DNA of 64,000 nt from Candidatus Sysuiplasma jiujiangense. Lineage in GTDB: Archaea; Thermoplasmatota; Thermoplasmata; Sysuiplasmatales; Sysuiplasmataceae. Positions 55,076 through 63,868 of the stretch are shown here, one piece after another; positions within the stretch are counted from its first letter, which is position 1, and each line of letters starts with the position of its first letter. A program made the translations under genes and the position numbers. Location of the stretch: contig JAHEAD010000007.1 in the NCBI GenBank assembly GCA_019721075.1, forward strand, positions 34,150 through 98,149. The letters run 5' to 3'. The notes under the pieces were generated by a model. That model had not been told where the DNA came from, searched no databases, and worked only from the letters and a program-made list of their open reading frames with translations.

Positions 55076-55513
55076 ATGACAGAATTGAATAAGAAGACCG
55101 GCAGAATGAAATATTTCGCCCTGGGCGTCATCGCCCTTCTTGCTGCGGGCGGGTTAGTGGCCGCAACATATGCGAACGCATCGAGCCAGGTGGCAAACAG
55201 CAATACGTCCACAGGCTCAGTTTTCAATGGAGAATACCTGGAGATTGTTGTCTGGACATACAGCGGTGGCCAGCGGATTCCGGTATCGGACGCCAACGTG
55301 ACCGTTTATGCAGTTTCAGAGCAGTCGGCCGCAAACGGAACAATAACAATAACACTGACGCCAGTTGCAACAAACTCCACAAACGCCCATGGCGCTGCTT
55401 ATTTCAACCTTGCAAACGGAAAATACGCAGCAATAGTACATTACAACGGCCACAGGGGCCTGGCATTGTTCGCCTTAAACAACTACAAAACAGTATTTGT
55501 CAGGCTACGTTAA
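55076..55513 (+). CDS. Exported small protein with carboxypeptidase-regulatory-like/Ig domain
   Basis: A 145-residue protein with a basic start and hydrophobic helix (MKYFALGVIALLAAGGLVAA from residue 11), then a beta-sandwich domain: VSDANVTVYAVSEQ, TLTPVATNSTNAHGAAYF and LANGKYAAIVHYNGHRG. This fold of about 90 residues is common on archaeal surface proteins. It likely sits outside the membrane as a single-domain anchor protein. Partner unknown. Confidence 0.65.
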   Translation: MTELNKKTGRMKYFALGVIALLAAGGLVAATYANASSQVANSNTSTGSVFNGEYLEIVVWTYSGGQRIPVSDANVTVYAVSEQSAANGTITITLTPVATNSTNAHGAAYFNLANGKYAAIVHYNGHRGLALFALNNYKTVFVRLR

Positions 55514-55731
55514 ACATTTTAATCCAGCCGGGATATGGTCAGAAATAAAGTGTCTGATATTCCATATCCCTTATTGTTTTGTCAACAATCTTCTGAATAT
55601 CAACGTTCAGAACCGATTTGAGCAGATACTTCATTCTCGTCCTTTCGCTTTCAGTCAGTTTATCACTGATTTTCAAGCGGAGATTCCATATAAAAAATGA
55701 TCACTTCAATTATCTGCTTTGGCAGGGAACA

Positions 55732-55980
55732 TTATCTTCGCACTCTCCCCCGGTTTCCTTCACGCCTGAAATCGGAAGGTTCGGCGGATATCCTTTCCCT
55801 TTCCGTATGCAGTATTCCGAGCCAGTAGAGTTTGGCATTTTCCTTGCTGTACTGCGCCTGTTTCTGGAGAAGCGCCATTCTCATCTTCTGACGAAACTGA
55901 AGAGCCTTGGTCTCGTTTTTGCCGGAAGGCGTGTCTCCTTCCCACAGCCTTTCAAACTGCATTTCTTTCTCGGACGCCAT
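55732..55980 (-). CDS. Small charged hypothetical protein
   Basis: An 82-residue frame from ATG 55980: MASEKEMQFERLWEGDTPSG, then a long helix KALQFRQKMRMALLQKQAQY and a Arg-rich tail. Gln/Lys/Arg-rich, no Cys, no membrane span. The frame extends to 56061 with less natural composition. Plus-strand frames in the same place look like shadows. No family recognised. Confidence 0.45.
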   Translation of the reverse strand: MASEKEMQFERLWEGDTPSGKNETKALQFRQKMRMALLQKQAQYSKENAKLYWLGILHTERERISAEPSDFRREGNRGRVRR

Positions 55981-56235
55981 CAGGATTCCCTTGTCCCATG
56001 TGAGTCTGTCATCCTTTTTAATTTTTGCATTATGACAACTGGTGACGGAAATAAAGTGCATACCTCGGCTGCATGAGATGCCGATCGCATCTTATCCATT
56101 TCAATGCAATTGCCAAAACTCCTGTTTTAATGGCAGGTGGCACTCGGGCATTGCACCGCCACATGAAGTCAGAAGGTTGCTGCAAAATGCTAAAGACTAA
56201 TTAGTGATTCAGTCATTTTAAGAGAAGGTAAAAAT

Positions 56236-56709
56236 ATGACTGAACTTGAAGTTGGTGAAAAGGCGCCTGATTTTGCCCTGCCAAAAAGCAGGGATCAGAA
56301 GGTTTTGCTGAAGGATCTTACAAAGAGTGGAAAAGTGGTCATTGTATTCTATCCCGGTGATTTCAGTTCGGTATGCACAAACGAGTGGTGCAGCCTGAGA
56401 GACAATTTAAATGAGTTTGAGAAGCTGAATGCCAAGGTCGTTGGCATAAGTGGCGACAGCCACTTCACGCATGACGCATTTAGAAAGGCCAACTCGTTGA
56501 ATTTCGATCTTTTGAGCGACTATGATCATCAGGTGTCCAAGCTTTTCAACGTTTATTACGATGATTTTCTTGGAATGAAAGGCGTTTCCAAGAGATCTGT
56601 ATTCATTGTAGACAGAGAGGGCAGAATACGCTACAAGTGGGTCACAGAGGACGCGTCAAAACTCCCTGATATAGAGGAGATAAAGAACGAGCTTGCAAAG
56701 ATCAACTGA
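56236..56709 (+). CDS. Peroxiredoxin (AhpC/TSA, Bcp-type)
   Basis: A 157-residue thioredoxin-fold peroxidase: VGEKAPDFALPKS, VVIVFYPGDFSSVCTNEWCSL with the peroxidatic Cys (VCTNEWC), VVGISGDSHFTHDAF and RSVFIVDREGRIRYKW. A second Cys five residues on, in NEWCSL, could be the resolving Cys, as in Bcp/PrxQ-type enzymes. It reduces H2O2 and alkyl hydroperoxides. ATG 56236 lies 4 nt after a AGAAGG-type site. Confidence 0.93.
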   Translation: MTELEVGEKAPDFALPKSRDQKVLLKDLTKSGKVVIVFYPGDFSSVCTNEWCSLRDNLNEFEKLNAKVVGISGDSHFTHDAFRKANSLNFDLLSDYDHQVSKLFNVYYDDFLGMKGVSKRSVFIVDREGRIRYKWVTEDASKLPDIEEIKNELAKIN

Positions 56710-57203
56710 TTATTCTCAAAATGATTATGGCAACCTTCTCGACATTCAGTAAATAGGCTTCAAACACAAAATGCCTCAGACGTGTTTCAGGATTCATGAG
56801 TGTTCTGTGTGCTTGCATATCTCACAGAACGCATAGTAGAGATTGACGTGAGGGAATTGCATGCAGGAGAGGAACAGCCAGCACAGTTCGCTTCCTGCCG
56901 TTATAGCTCCACATCTTTGGGGAATGAGGCCAATTTTTTGCGACGGCTATTTTCGAACTGCCTCGGCCTGTCAAATGATGCCATCGCCTGTGATATCCAC
57001 ATTCGTGCCAAGAAGAAAAACGTCCTTTCGGGCCGGCAGACATGTGCAACAAAGCGGCCTCTCTGCAACGCAAGGCTTCCCGACGGAAGATACAGTCACT
57101 CAACAAACAACAGGATGCAGGAGGGGCTTGACCATGCGTATGTCATCTCGCGCGAAAAGCGGCTTAGTCGGATAATAATATATGTGTTATCATAACCCTC
57201 TTC
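56710..57203. other. Gene-poor stretch containing a dispersed relic repeat
   Basis: No intact gene is supported. Positions about 56806-56930 are similar to 63080-63203 in inverted orientation over about 110 bp, sharing tgtgtgcttgcatatctc and tgcaggagaggaaca. The rest has no recognised motif. Confidence 0.5.
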
Positions 57204-58088
57204 ATGGTCTGTAAACGCGATTTCAGGGGTTATGGGGAGAAGCCGCCCAAGTTCAAGTGGCCTGGGGGAAAGTCTCTCGCTCTTTCGATTGTTTTCAATT
57301 TTGAGGAAGGCGCAGAGCATTCAATGGAGGAAGACGGCGTCGTCGAGACGATAGGTGAATTCGGTCCCGTAAATATTCAGACGAGAGACATGGGCATGGA
57401 GAGTGTTTACGAGTACGGTCAGAGGGTGGGAATATGGAGAATACTGAACTTCCTGCGGGACCAGGAGGTGAAGGCCACATTCTTTGCTGCAGCACGCGCG
57501 CTGGAAGTCAACCCTGAAGCCGCAAGGAGGATAATGGCTGACGGCCATGAAATATGCGACCACGGGCTGAGGTGGAACGAACTTTACGGAATGAGCTACG
57601 AGCAGGAAACCAGGGAAATCGGGCAATCCGTAGCCTTGATAGAGAATATCACCGGAAAAAAACCCGTCGGCTTCTATGCAAGGGAACCGAGCAGCAATAC
57701 GCTTGAAATACTCTCCCATTTCAAAAATTTCATCTATGATTCGGACTCGTACAGCGACGATATACCGTACTATTGCCGCGAAACAGGCATGCTGGTATTG
57801 CCATACACGCCTGACGCCAACGATTTTCACTTTCTCAGTCCAATGCACCGCTTTTCGACTAGCCATGAATTCGGTCAGTACCTCAGGGATACGTTTGACG
57901 TGCTTTACGAGGAATCCGCCCGGCAATCGAAAATGATGACTGCCGCATTTCATGTGAGAGTGACGGGCAGGCCGGGCAGATTTGTCGCTTTGAGGGAGTT
58001 CCTCAAGTACGTCAAGCGGAACGATCGGACATGGATTGCTACCCGGGAGGAAATAGCCAGGTTCTGGCTTTCGGAGTTTCCACGGTGA
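57204..58088 (+). CDS. PuuE/NodB-fold polysaccharide deacetylase-family protein
   Basis: A 294-residue protein of the carbohydrate esterase 4-like fold, closest in motifs to the PuuE allantoinase-like branch: LALSIVFNFEEGAEHSM (the usual Asp-Asp is replaced by EEG), GHEICDHGLRWNELYGMS, REPSSNTLEIL, and FIYDSDSYSDDIPYY. In PuuE proteins this fold hydrolyses cyclic or amide substrates. The missing second Asp argues against classical metal-dependent NodB deacetylase activity. It stands alone, separated from the permease by a TnpB relic. Confidence 0.8.
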   Translation: MVCKRDFRGYGEKPPKFKWPGGKSLALSIVFNFEEGAEHSMEEDGVVETIGEFGPVNIQTRDMGMESVYEYGQRVGIWRILNFLRDQEVKATFFAAARALEVNPEAARRIMADGHEICDHGLRWNELYGMSYEQETREIGQSVALIENITGKKPVGFYAREPSSNTLEILSHFKNFIYDSDSYSDDIPYYCRETGMLVLPYTPDANDFHFLSPMHRFSTSHEFGQYLRDTFDVLYEESARQSKMMTAAFHVRVTGRPGRFVALREFLKYVKRNDRTWIATREEIARFWLSEFPR

Positions 58089-58159
58089 GCAGGACACAGC
58101 TCGATCTACGCTGAAAGCTGAAAATGAAAGAGAAACCAGCATCCTCAAACGAATGAATT

Positions 58160-58515
58160 CACGGGATGCCTTGTGGCATCAGGAAGCGACCTCTCTGCCG
58201 CAGGCGGTTTGCAATTCGACGACCGGATCCTCATTCCGCTCCTGGAAGACAGGGCCCGATTTCCATGCGCGTTAATTCCGGCATGCACATCCTACTGTCT
58301 TCAGTGCCCCGCGGAGGATGTTTTTCAATGCGCTGACATCATGTCGTTCATATGTCCGCATGGACGCTGATAACCCCTGTCTCTGAGTGCGAGCAATACA
58401 TCGGCTCTTCTGCCGCACATCAGGCATTGCTGCGCGGTGCCGGCTGTTTCCACTTTGACGTACATCCACATGCCGTTGTTGCGTGGATGAATGACATTTG
58501 CTGTCACGAGGCGGA
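58160..58515 (-). pseudogene. TnpB zinc-ribbon relic
   Basis: Minus-strand frames give MYVKVETAGTAQQCLMCGRR (first zinc-ribbon half), ADVLLALRDRGYQRPCGHM and then, in a shifted frame, ERHDVSALKNILRGALKTVG, the last part of the ribbon and final catalytic Asp region of TnpB. An arginine-rich tail follows. Frame breaks and loss of the N-terminal RuvC parts mark a dead copy. It is distinct from the TnpB relic near 44 kb. Confidence 0.7.
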
Positions 58516-58605
58516 CCGCGTATCTGCCATTGTATCATCCGGTGGCATGAAGTGGTTTGCATGCGGCGGGCAACTTCATCTCGGGTACACCGTCTTCCGC
58601 AAATT

Positions 58606-60159
58606 TTACATGATCCTGTCTGGTTCATAACCTGAATAAGGACGCGCGTCCATGTACCTGTTCCCGCTGATTACCGCCCATGTATAGAATGCGATGGAGA
58701 CGACGGTGAATACGACAAGGTCGTAAGGAAATGGTATCATGTTGTTTCCGTGAAAATCCGAACTTCCCGTTGCCGAAATAACCATGACTGCTATGAAATA
58801 GACGAACAGCCACAAACCTCCTTTCAGTTCAGAGCTGTCTATCTTCACCATCCTAGCGTGATAGAAGAAGAGCAACAGACCCACCATTACCGACGGAATG
58901 GCTATTTGCACTATGTTCCAGCCTGTCCAGTATATCAGCAGGCCGCCGATTACGAAACCGACAGGACACAGGACGCTGGCAAGCGGGAGCCTGTAAGGCT
59001 CACTGCTGGCCCTGATATGTTTTCTGAAAACCATGAGGGAGACTCCTGCCGGACCGTAGGATACCAGCGATGCGTCAACGAAAACAAGAGCTATGCTGAT
59101 AAACACGGGTATCATGAAAGTGTATATCGCGCTGACAATGAGGACAACAATCACTGCAACGTAAGGTATTCCCCGTCTGCTCAGCTTGCCAAAAATCGGT
59201 GGAAGATATCTGTTCTCCGCGAGTGCGGCCATCACCCTAGCTGCGCCGCCGCTGTATATCAGCGACGAAGAGGCGGATGAGTGGATAGACGTTATGAATA
59301 TGAAATAAGCCATGAGCACCAGCCCCGCCTCGAATCCGAGCGCAGGCAATGGAAAGGTCAGAGTACTCAGACCCTGCCAGTTACCTGGGTGCAGGCCGAA
59401 ATAATGCCAGTTGATAGAGCCGACGAAAGCAACGGACAGCGATTCATAAATGAGAAACGAGATGAAAATCGAGAGTGCGATTGCTATAGGAATGTCCCGT
59501 TTATGGTTCTTCAGTTCCTCTGCATAATCGATCGGCTGCCTAAATCCCGCATAAGCATAGACCGTGGTTGCCACCGCTAGCAGTATGCCCGCGGAGTGGT
59601 AGGGGTTGAATCCTCCCGGGAAAATCGTGAAATTCGAAGGATGAAAGTAAAACGCCAGGAAAAAGACACCTATGAACGCGAGTGAGAACAGCTTGAGCCA
59701 TGTCAGGAACGAATTTGACTGATTCAGGTATGCTATGCCGAAATAGTTTCCTATGAAGAAAAGAAAAACTATGAACAGTGTCAGAAGCTCACCTTCAAAG
59801 GTCATTGTGCCTATCTTGAAATTAAAGAGCGGGCGGTAAAAATAACTCAAATATTCGACTATTGCGACCGTTTCCGAAACCGGTGCAAGTATGTAGCCCA
59901 GAAAGGCTCCCCACCCGTTGAGTATTCCCGCCAGAGAACCGTTGGAGATGTGTGGATAGGATGCAACGCCCCCTGTCCTTGGCATGAGTGTCCCAAGTTC
60001 GGCGTAAATGAGACCGATCACAAGCATCATCAGTCCGCCGATGATCCATGCAACTGTACCTGCTGGCCCTGCATCCGCCAGAACCGTCACCGGAATGAAC
60101 AGTATTGCGGAACCCAGAATTGCGCTTGTTGCGAGAAAGACCACGCCGAAGAGACCCAC
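58606..60159 (-). CDS. APC-superfamily amino acid permease
   Basis: A 517-residue 12-14-span permease: FLATSAILGSAILFIPV (TM1 with the GS/G bend), AGTVAWIIGGLMMLVIGLIYAEL, PRTGGVASYPHI, and the TM6 loop AVATTVYAYAGFRQPIDYAEELKN. It takes up an amino acid or amine. The frame stays open 28 codons further upstream (GKYKKE before the given Val), but no normal start codon is found there. Either GTG 60159 is used or the 5' end is frameshifted near the GGGGGG run at about 60212. Confidence 0.85.
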   Translation of the reverse strand: MGLFGVVFLATSAILGSAILFIPVTVLADAGPAGTVAWIIGGLMMLVIGLIYAELGTLMPRTGGVASYPHISNGSLAGILNGWGAFLGYILAPVSETVAIVEYLSYFYRPLFNFKIGTMTFEGELLTLFIVFLFFIGNYFGIAYLNQSNSFLTWLKLFSLAFIGVFFLAFYFHPSNFTIFPGGFNPYHSAGILLAVATTVYAYAGFRQPIDYAEELKNHKRDIPIAIALSIFISFLIYESLSVAFVGSINWHYFGLHPGNWQGLSTLTFPLPALGFEAGLVLMAYFIFITSIHSSASSSLIYSGGAARVMAALAENRYLPPIFGKLSRRGIPYVAVIVVLIVSAIYTFMIPVFISIALVFVDASLVSYGPAGVSLMVFRKHIRASSEPYRLPLASVLCPVGFVIGGLLIYWTGWNIVQIAIPSVMVGLLLFFYHARMVKIDSSELKGGLWLFVYFIAVMVISATGSSDFHGNNMIPFPYDLVVFTVVSIAFYTWAVISGNRYMDARPYSGYEPDRIM

Positions 60160-60429
60160 TTCTTTTTTGTATTTGCCAGCCCTGATATCTTCTGCTGCGA
60201 TATTATTGCCCCCCAGTTGTTACGCAAGTGGAATGCGCCCATGATAAACCTTGTCATATATATCATTTGTTGACTTCTTCCCGATCACCCATCACCCCCA
60301 TCCACGTGTGCGCCGGAATATATTCTACAGTATCACAGCTCCGTCACGGGAAGCGATGCACACTATATCTGCGGCCGCGACATCCTGTATTCAAACACTG
60401 ATGCTGCGCCCGCACCGGAAGTGTGTCCC

Positions 60430-61362
60430 TCAGAAATGCGGCGGGACGTACGGCGTACCATTATTCCACAGTCCCGTCGCGAGGAATCCCTCGATTTCTC
60501 CAAGAATCCTTTTCCTGAGACGTTCTGGCACCAGCAATAGAATCCCGCCACCTTTTCCGTCATTTCTAATGAGAGCATTCCTCAGGCGCTCTTCAGGCTG
60601 AATGAGGTACCCTCCCATCCCCCTCGATTTATATGTATCCTGGAGAAGATAGAATCTTCTGCTTTGGGAGGCAGTAGTGCTTCGAATAATGCCACCGGCG
60701 ATGAGGAAATGGCCGACATTCCATTCATCCCTGCTCCTGCATTTCCCGCTTTTCAGAAAATCCATGATATCAATTATTGAACCCATGTTGCGGTTTGAAC
60801 AAAGCATATTCATCTGCAGATTGAATATGACATGCATGCTGTCTGCAGGAAAATGCTTCCACAGCATATCAGTAAGGAGTGCGAAGTTGTGTCTCGAAAA
60901 CTGTGTCTTCTGTCCGGTTCTGGAGGGTATCGGAATAACGGCAAACCTTCTGCCCAGTGTGGCTTCAGTTGCGGCCACGAGTCCTTCCACGCTTGTGCCC
61001 AGCTCGTCTGCCTGTCCAGAAACGCTTAACGGAACACTGTAGTATTTCTGGCGTATCTGTTCATCCATTCTGTTTTCATCCTTTCCGCTGAACCTGACGC
61101 TTATATTGTGTTCTTCCTCTGAAATCACTGTTCCGGACACCAGTGCGAGGCTGTCCTCTGTAATCTTGCTGTCACCGAGTCCCAGTGATCTCAGGATTTT
61201 CAGTAGCGAATACGGGCCGCAGGTCTCACTCTTCTGATCACGGAGTTCGTTGAAGATGCGGTGAAGTCGATCGAGTGTTTTCACCGGCCTGAATTCCAAC
61301 TTCAGTGATTCTGTATCGTCCGCTTCAGATGAGTTCAAGAAATTTTTCAACCTCCCATTCAT
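60430..61362 (-). CDS. Papain-like (C39-type) cysteine hydrolase candidate
   Basis: A 310-residue soluble protein with a papain-like triad layout: Q43 and C48 in RDQKSETCGPYSLLKIL, H218 in EWNVGHFLIAGGI, and D242 in RFYLLQDTYKSRG. The spacing and hydrophobic strands around H218 and D242 match C39-like peptidases. No signal or transporter domain is attached. Its start overlaps the end of the glutamine-synthetase-like gene by 38 nt, implying coupled translation. I infer hydrolysis of an amide made or used by that ligase; the true substrate is unknown. Confidence 0.55.
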   Translation of the reverse strand: MNGRLKNFLNSSEADDTESLKLEFRPVKTLDRLHRIFNELRDQKSETCGPYSLLKILRSLGLGDSKITEDSLALVSGTVISEEEHNISVRFSGKDENRMDEQIRQKYYSVPLSVSGQADELGTSVEGLVAATEATLGRRFAVIPIPSRTGQKTQFSRHNFALLTDMLWKHFPADSMHVIFNLQMNMLCSNRNMGSIIDIMDFLKSGKCRSRDEWNVGHFLIAGGIIRSTTASQSRRFYLLQDTYKSRGMGGYLIQPEERLRNALIRNDGKGGGILLLVPERLRKRILGEIEGFLATGLWNNGTPYVPPHF

Positions 61363-62743
61363 CCACGTTTCTGCGATAAGTATCCCATTCGGATTTCCTG
61401 ACCTTCAGGTATTCTTCAAAGAAGGTGTTACCCATGGCATTTCGCAGAACATTGTCTGCCTCTGCGAAATGTATGCTTTCAATTAGTGATGTCGGCAGCG
61501 TCTTCACCCCCCGTTTCTGAAGTTCGGCCGCATCGATTGATGAAGGATCGAAGGTCATCGGCTCTCCGGGATCCAGTTTTTCTTCTATGCCATGAATCCC
61601 GGCCGCGAGGACCGCGCCAAGGGCGATGTATGGGTTGGCAGAGCAGTCAGGCAACCTGAATTCTATCCTCTTTGCAGATATTGAACCCGACGGTATCGAC
61701 GGAATCCTTATCGCAGCTCCCCTGTGATCGTATCCATAGGAGATGTGTGCAGGTGCCCAGCTTCCAGGAACAAGCCGTTTGTATGAGTTGGTAAGCGGAT
61801 TCACGAATGCACACAGTGCATTCATGTGCTCCATCAGTCCGCCTGTGAAATTATAGGCGGTTTCGCTCAATCCGAGACCTCTTCTGTCACTTTCATCATG
61901 AAATGCACTGCCGGATGTTTCTGCAAAGGAAAGGGAGATGTGCATGTGCATGCCGCTTCCCGCAGATAAGGTGTCCACCTTCGGCATGAAAGATGCAATC
62001 ATGGATCTCGATGAGCCCATGGACTTGATTACGCTTTTCAATGCAATCATGTTATCGGAGGCGCGGAGCGCATTGGTATGCTTTGTCGTAATTTCGACCT
62101 GCGAGCTGCCGTACTCCTTCTTGAAATGTTCCACCTCAATGCCCATGTTCCCGAGTGCGTTGCCCACATCAAGCAAAAAACCGTTCAACGTATCCAAGCT
62201 ATGGCTTGACATGAGACTACCTTTGATGATTGGCGTCCTGTCCAGTCCGTAGAGATAGAATTCCGGCTCGAAGGAACAGAACGGTTTCAATCCCATTTTC
62301 TCCAGCCTTGAGATCATTCTGCGCAGAAAGAATCTCGGATCGGTCTCTGATGGTGAAAGATCGGCGGGTTCGCACAGCTCTGCCTGCATTCTTCCCATGC
62401 CTGGGACATGCGGAAGCGCGGAATAAGTACTCAAATCCGGGATAAGCTTGAATTCGGAAGACTGGGCGCCATACAAGCCATCCGGAGCGAGTCTGTCAAG
62501 CACGTTGAATGACTGCTGCGCCTTTGTAACCCCTATTCCCTCCATTATTGCTTTGTCGAGAAACTTCACGGAAGTGCCCATGCTTCTTAGAACGAGGTCA
62601 AAACCCATCCAGTCTATCTTGACTATGCGAACCCCATCCTTCTCGATGCGCTCCATTAATTTCGTGACCGTATCATTGTACATCTTGGTTAACCTTTGTT
62701 GTTTTAAATTGATAGTGCTGATACCCCGGTTATTAGGCATCAA
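61325..62743 (-). CDS. Glutamine-synthetase-like ligase (GlnA family)
   Basis: A 472-residue GS-fold enzyme: SFEPEFYLYG (metal Glu159/161), SSQVEITTKHTNALRASD (Glu217), GSGMHMHISLSF (His266, His268), NPLTNSYKRLVPGSWAPAH, RGAAIRIPSIP and RIEFRLPDCSANPY. It uses ATP to join glutamate to ammonia or an amine. The segment usually WxxNR is YDHR, and no N-terminal Trp/Asp loop of classical GS is evident. This is more like gamma-glutamylamine synthetases (PuuA/GlnT group) than housekeeping GlnA. Met21 (62683) is an alternative start. Confidence 0.85.
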   Translation of the reverse strand: MMPNNRGISTINLKQQRLTKMYNDTVTKLMERIEKDGVRIVKIDWMGFDLVLRSMGTSVKFLDKAIMEGIGVTKAQQSFNVLDRLAPDGLYGAQSSEFKLIPDLSTYSALPHVPGMGRMQAELCEPADLSPSETDPRFFLRRMISRLEKMGLKPFCSFEPEFYLYGLDRTPIIKGSLMSSHSLDTLNGFLLDVGNALGNMGIEVEHFKKEYGSSQVEITTKHTNALRASDNMIALKSVIKSMGSSRSMIASFMPKVDTLSAGSGMHMHISLSFAETSGSAFHDESDRRGLGLSETAYNFTGGLMEHMNALCAFVNPLTNSYKRLVPGSWAPAHISYGYDHRGAAIRIPSIPSGSISAKRIEFRLPDCSANPYIALGAVLAAGIHGIEEKLDPGEPMTFDPSSIDAAELQKRGVKTLPTSLIESIHFAEADNVLRNAMGNTFFEEYLKVRKSEWDTYRRNVDEWEVEKFLELI

Positions 62744-62765
62744 TTACTCCGGTCTACGCGCAACC

Positions 62766-63253
62766 CGGCATTTTAATCTATGTGCTGGTTCGGTGGAATG
62801 GCGTATCAGACACCCTTGCCTAAAACCCGAGTTCGACAGGATTTTTAGCATGATCGTTCGGGAATTTCACTTTCGAAATGTAGTAGTAACTGAGAAGGAG
62901 CACCTGCTCTTCTGAACGGAACTGGACTCTCTGCAGTGAATACCTCCTTTTCTGTGTCATGAGCTTCAGCAAGTGAGGAATGCCGTCCTGTGAGTTCTGT
63001 TGCGGTTAACCATGTGCGCGTCGAATCGCGCTTCTAAGCATTCTCGCTGAGAATGATGTTCTCGCATATACACTGAATATGCTCTCCGCTGTAACGGTGG
63101 AAAGGGGCTGTCCCGGTTGTTCCTCTCCTGCAGCCTCTTCACATCTATCTCGCGATGCGTTCTAAGAGATATGCAAGCACACATGTGATACATGTGATAC
63201 GTCACGTTTCCAGGAATCAACAACAGCAGTCATGCAATTCTCAATCCGGTCTT
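62766..63253. other. Gene-poor stretch with two relic repeats
   Basis: No intact gene. Positions 62824-62905 resemble 18944-19025, and 63080-63203 (minus) resemble 56806-56930 (plus). Both families look like decayed mobile or coding sequence. Confidence 0.5.
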
Positions 63254-63868
63254 TCAATTTCGGGCTTGGCTCCTGAATCCGCGGGCCACGATGTAAGTCT
63301 CGGAACTCTGTTTCCTGCTTGCTGCAGGTTTTGAAGTCCTTACATTCTCAAATCTCTCTGAGATTCTCTCGATTACTTCCCGGGATCTTCTTCCTTCAAA
63401 CATCTTTGCGGCAAATGTTCCGCCGGCAACAAGCGCATCCTCAGCCACTTCCAGTGCCGCATTTACAAGCTCCACCGACTTCTCGTGATCGAGATCATAG
63501 TTCCCGCTGATATTCGGCGCCATGTCGGAAAGAACAACATCGGCATCTCCGCCTAGAGAATCTATTATCCTTGCACGCGTCTCCTTGTCTGTTATGTCTC
63601 CGCGTAGAATAATTGCGCCCTCAAGTTTTTTTATTGACGATATATCGACACCTATTACTCTTCCCTTTTCTCCAGCTATTTCCAGCTCAACCTGGAGCCA
63701 TCCCCCCGGCGCGGCTCCGAGGTCAAGGCACCGCATGCCTTCGAACATTATGCTGAATTTAGCCTGAAGCTGCAGCAGCTTATACGCGGCTCTGCTTCGG
63801 TAGTTTTCTTTCTTGGCCTTAAGGTAGTATGTATCCCTTTTCCTCTCCCTCATCCAGCGCTTTCCCAA
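63254..63868 (-). CDS. rlmE: 23S rRNA uridine-2'-O-methyltransferase (RlmE/FtsJ)
   Basis: A 204-residue Rossmann methyltransferase: KKENYRSRAAYKLLQLQAKF (Lys of the K-D-K-E tetrad), RCLDLGAAPGGWLQVEL (SAM motif I), VVLSDMAPNISG (Asp), GTFAAKMFEG (Lys) and SSETYIVARGF (Glu). It methylates the ribose of a conserved uridine in the peptidyl-transferase region of 23S rRNA. The start is ATG at 63868. It is separated from the GS-like gene by 510 bp. Confidence 0.95.
   Translation of the reverse strand: MGKRWMRERKRDTYYLKAKKENYRSRAAYKLLQLQAKFSIMFEGMRCLDLGAAPGGWLQVELEIAGEKGRVIGVDISSIKKLEGAIILRGDITDKETRARIIDSLGGDADVVLSDMAPNISGNYDLDHEKSVELVNAALEVAEDALVAGGTFAAKMFEGRRSREVIERISERFENVRTSKPAASRKQSSETYIVARGFRSQARN

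Noticed and set aside
57321..58148. A 275-residue minus-strand frame opposite the PuuE-type gene
   Set aside because: No motif and biased composition; the plus-strand protein has clear PuuE segments.
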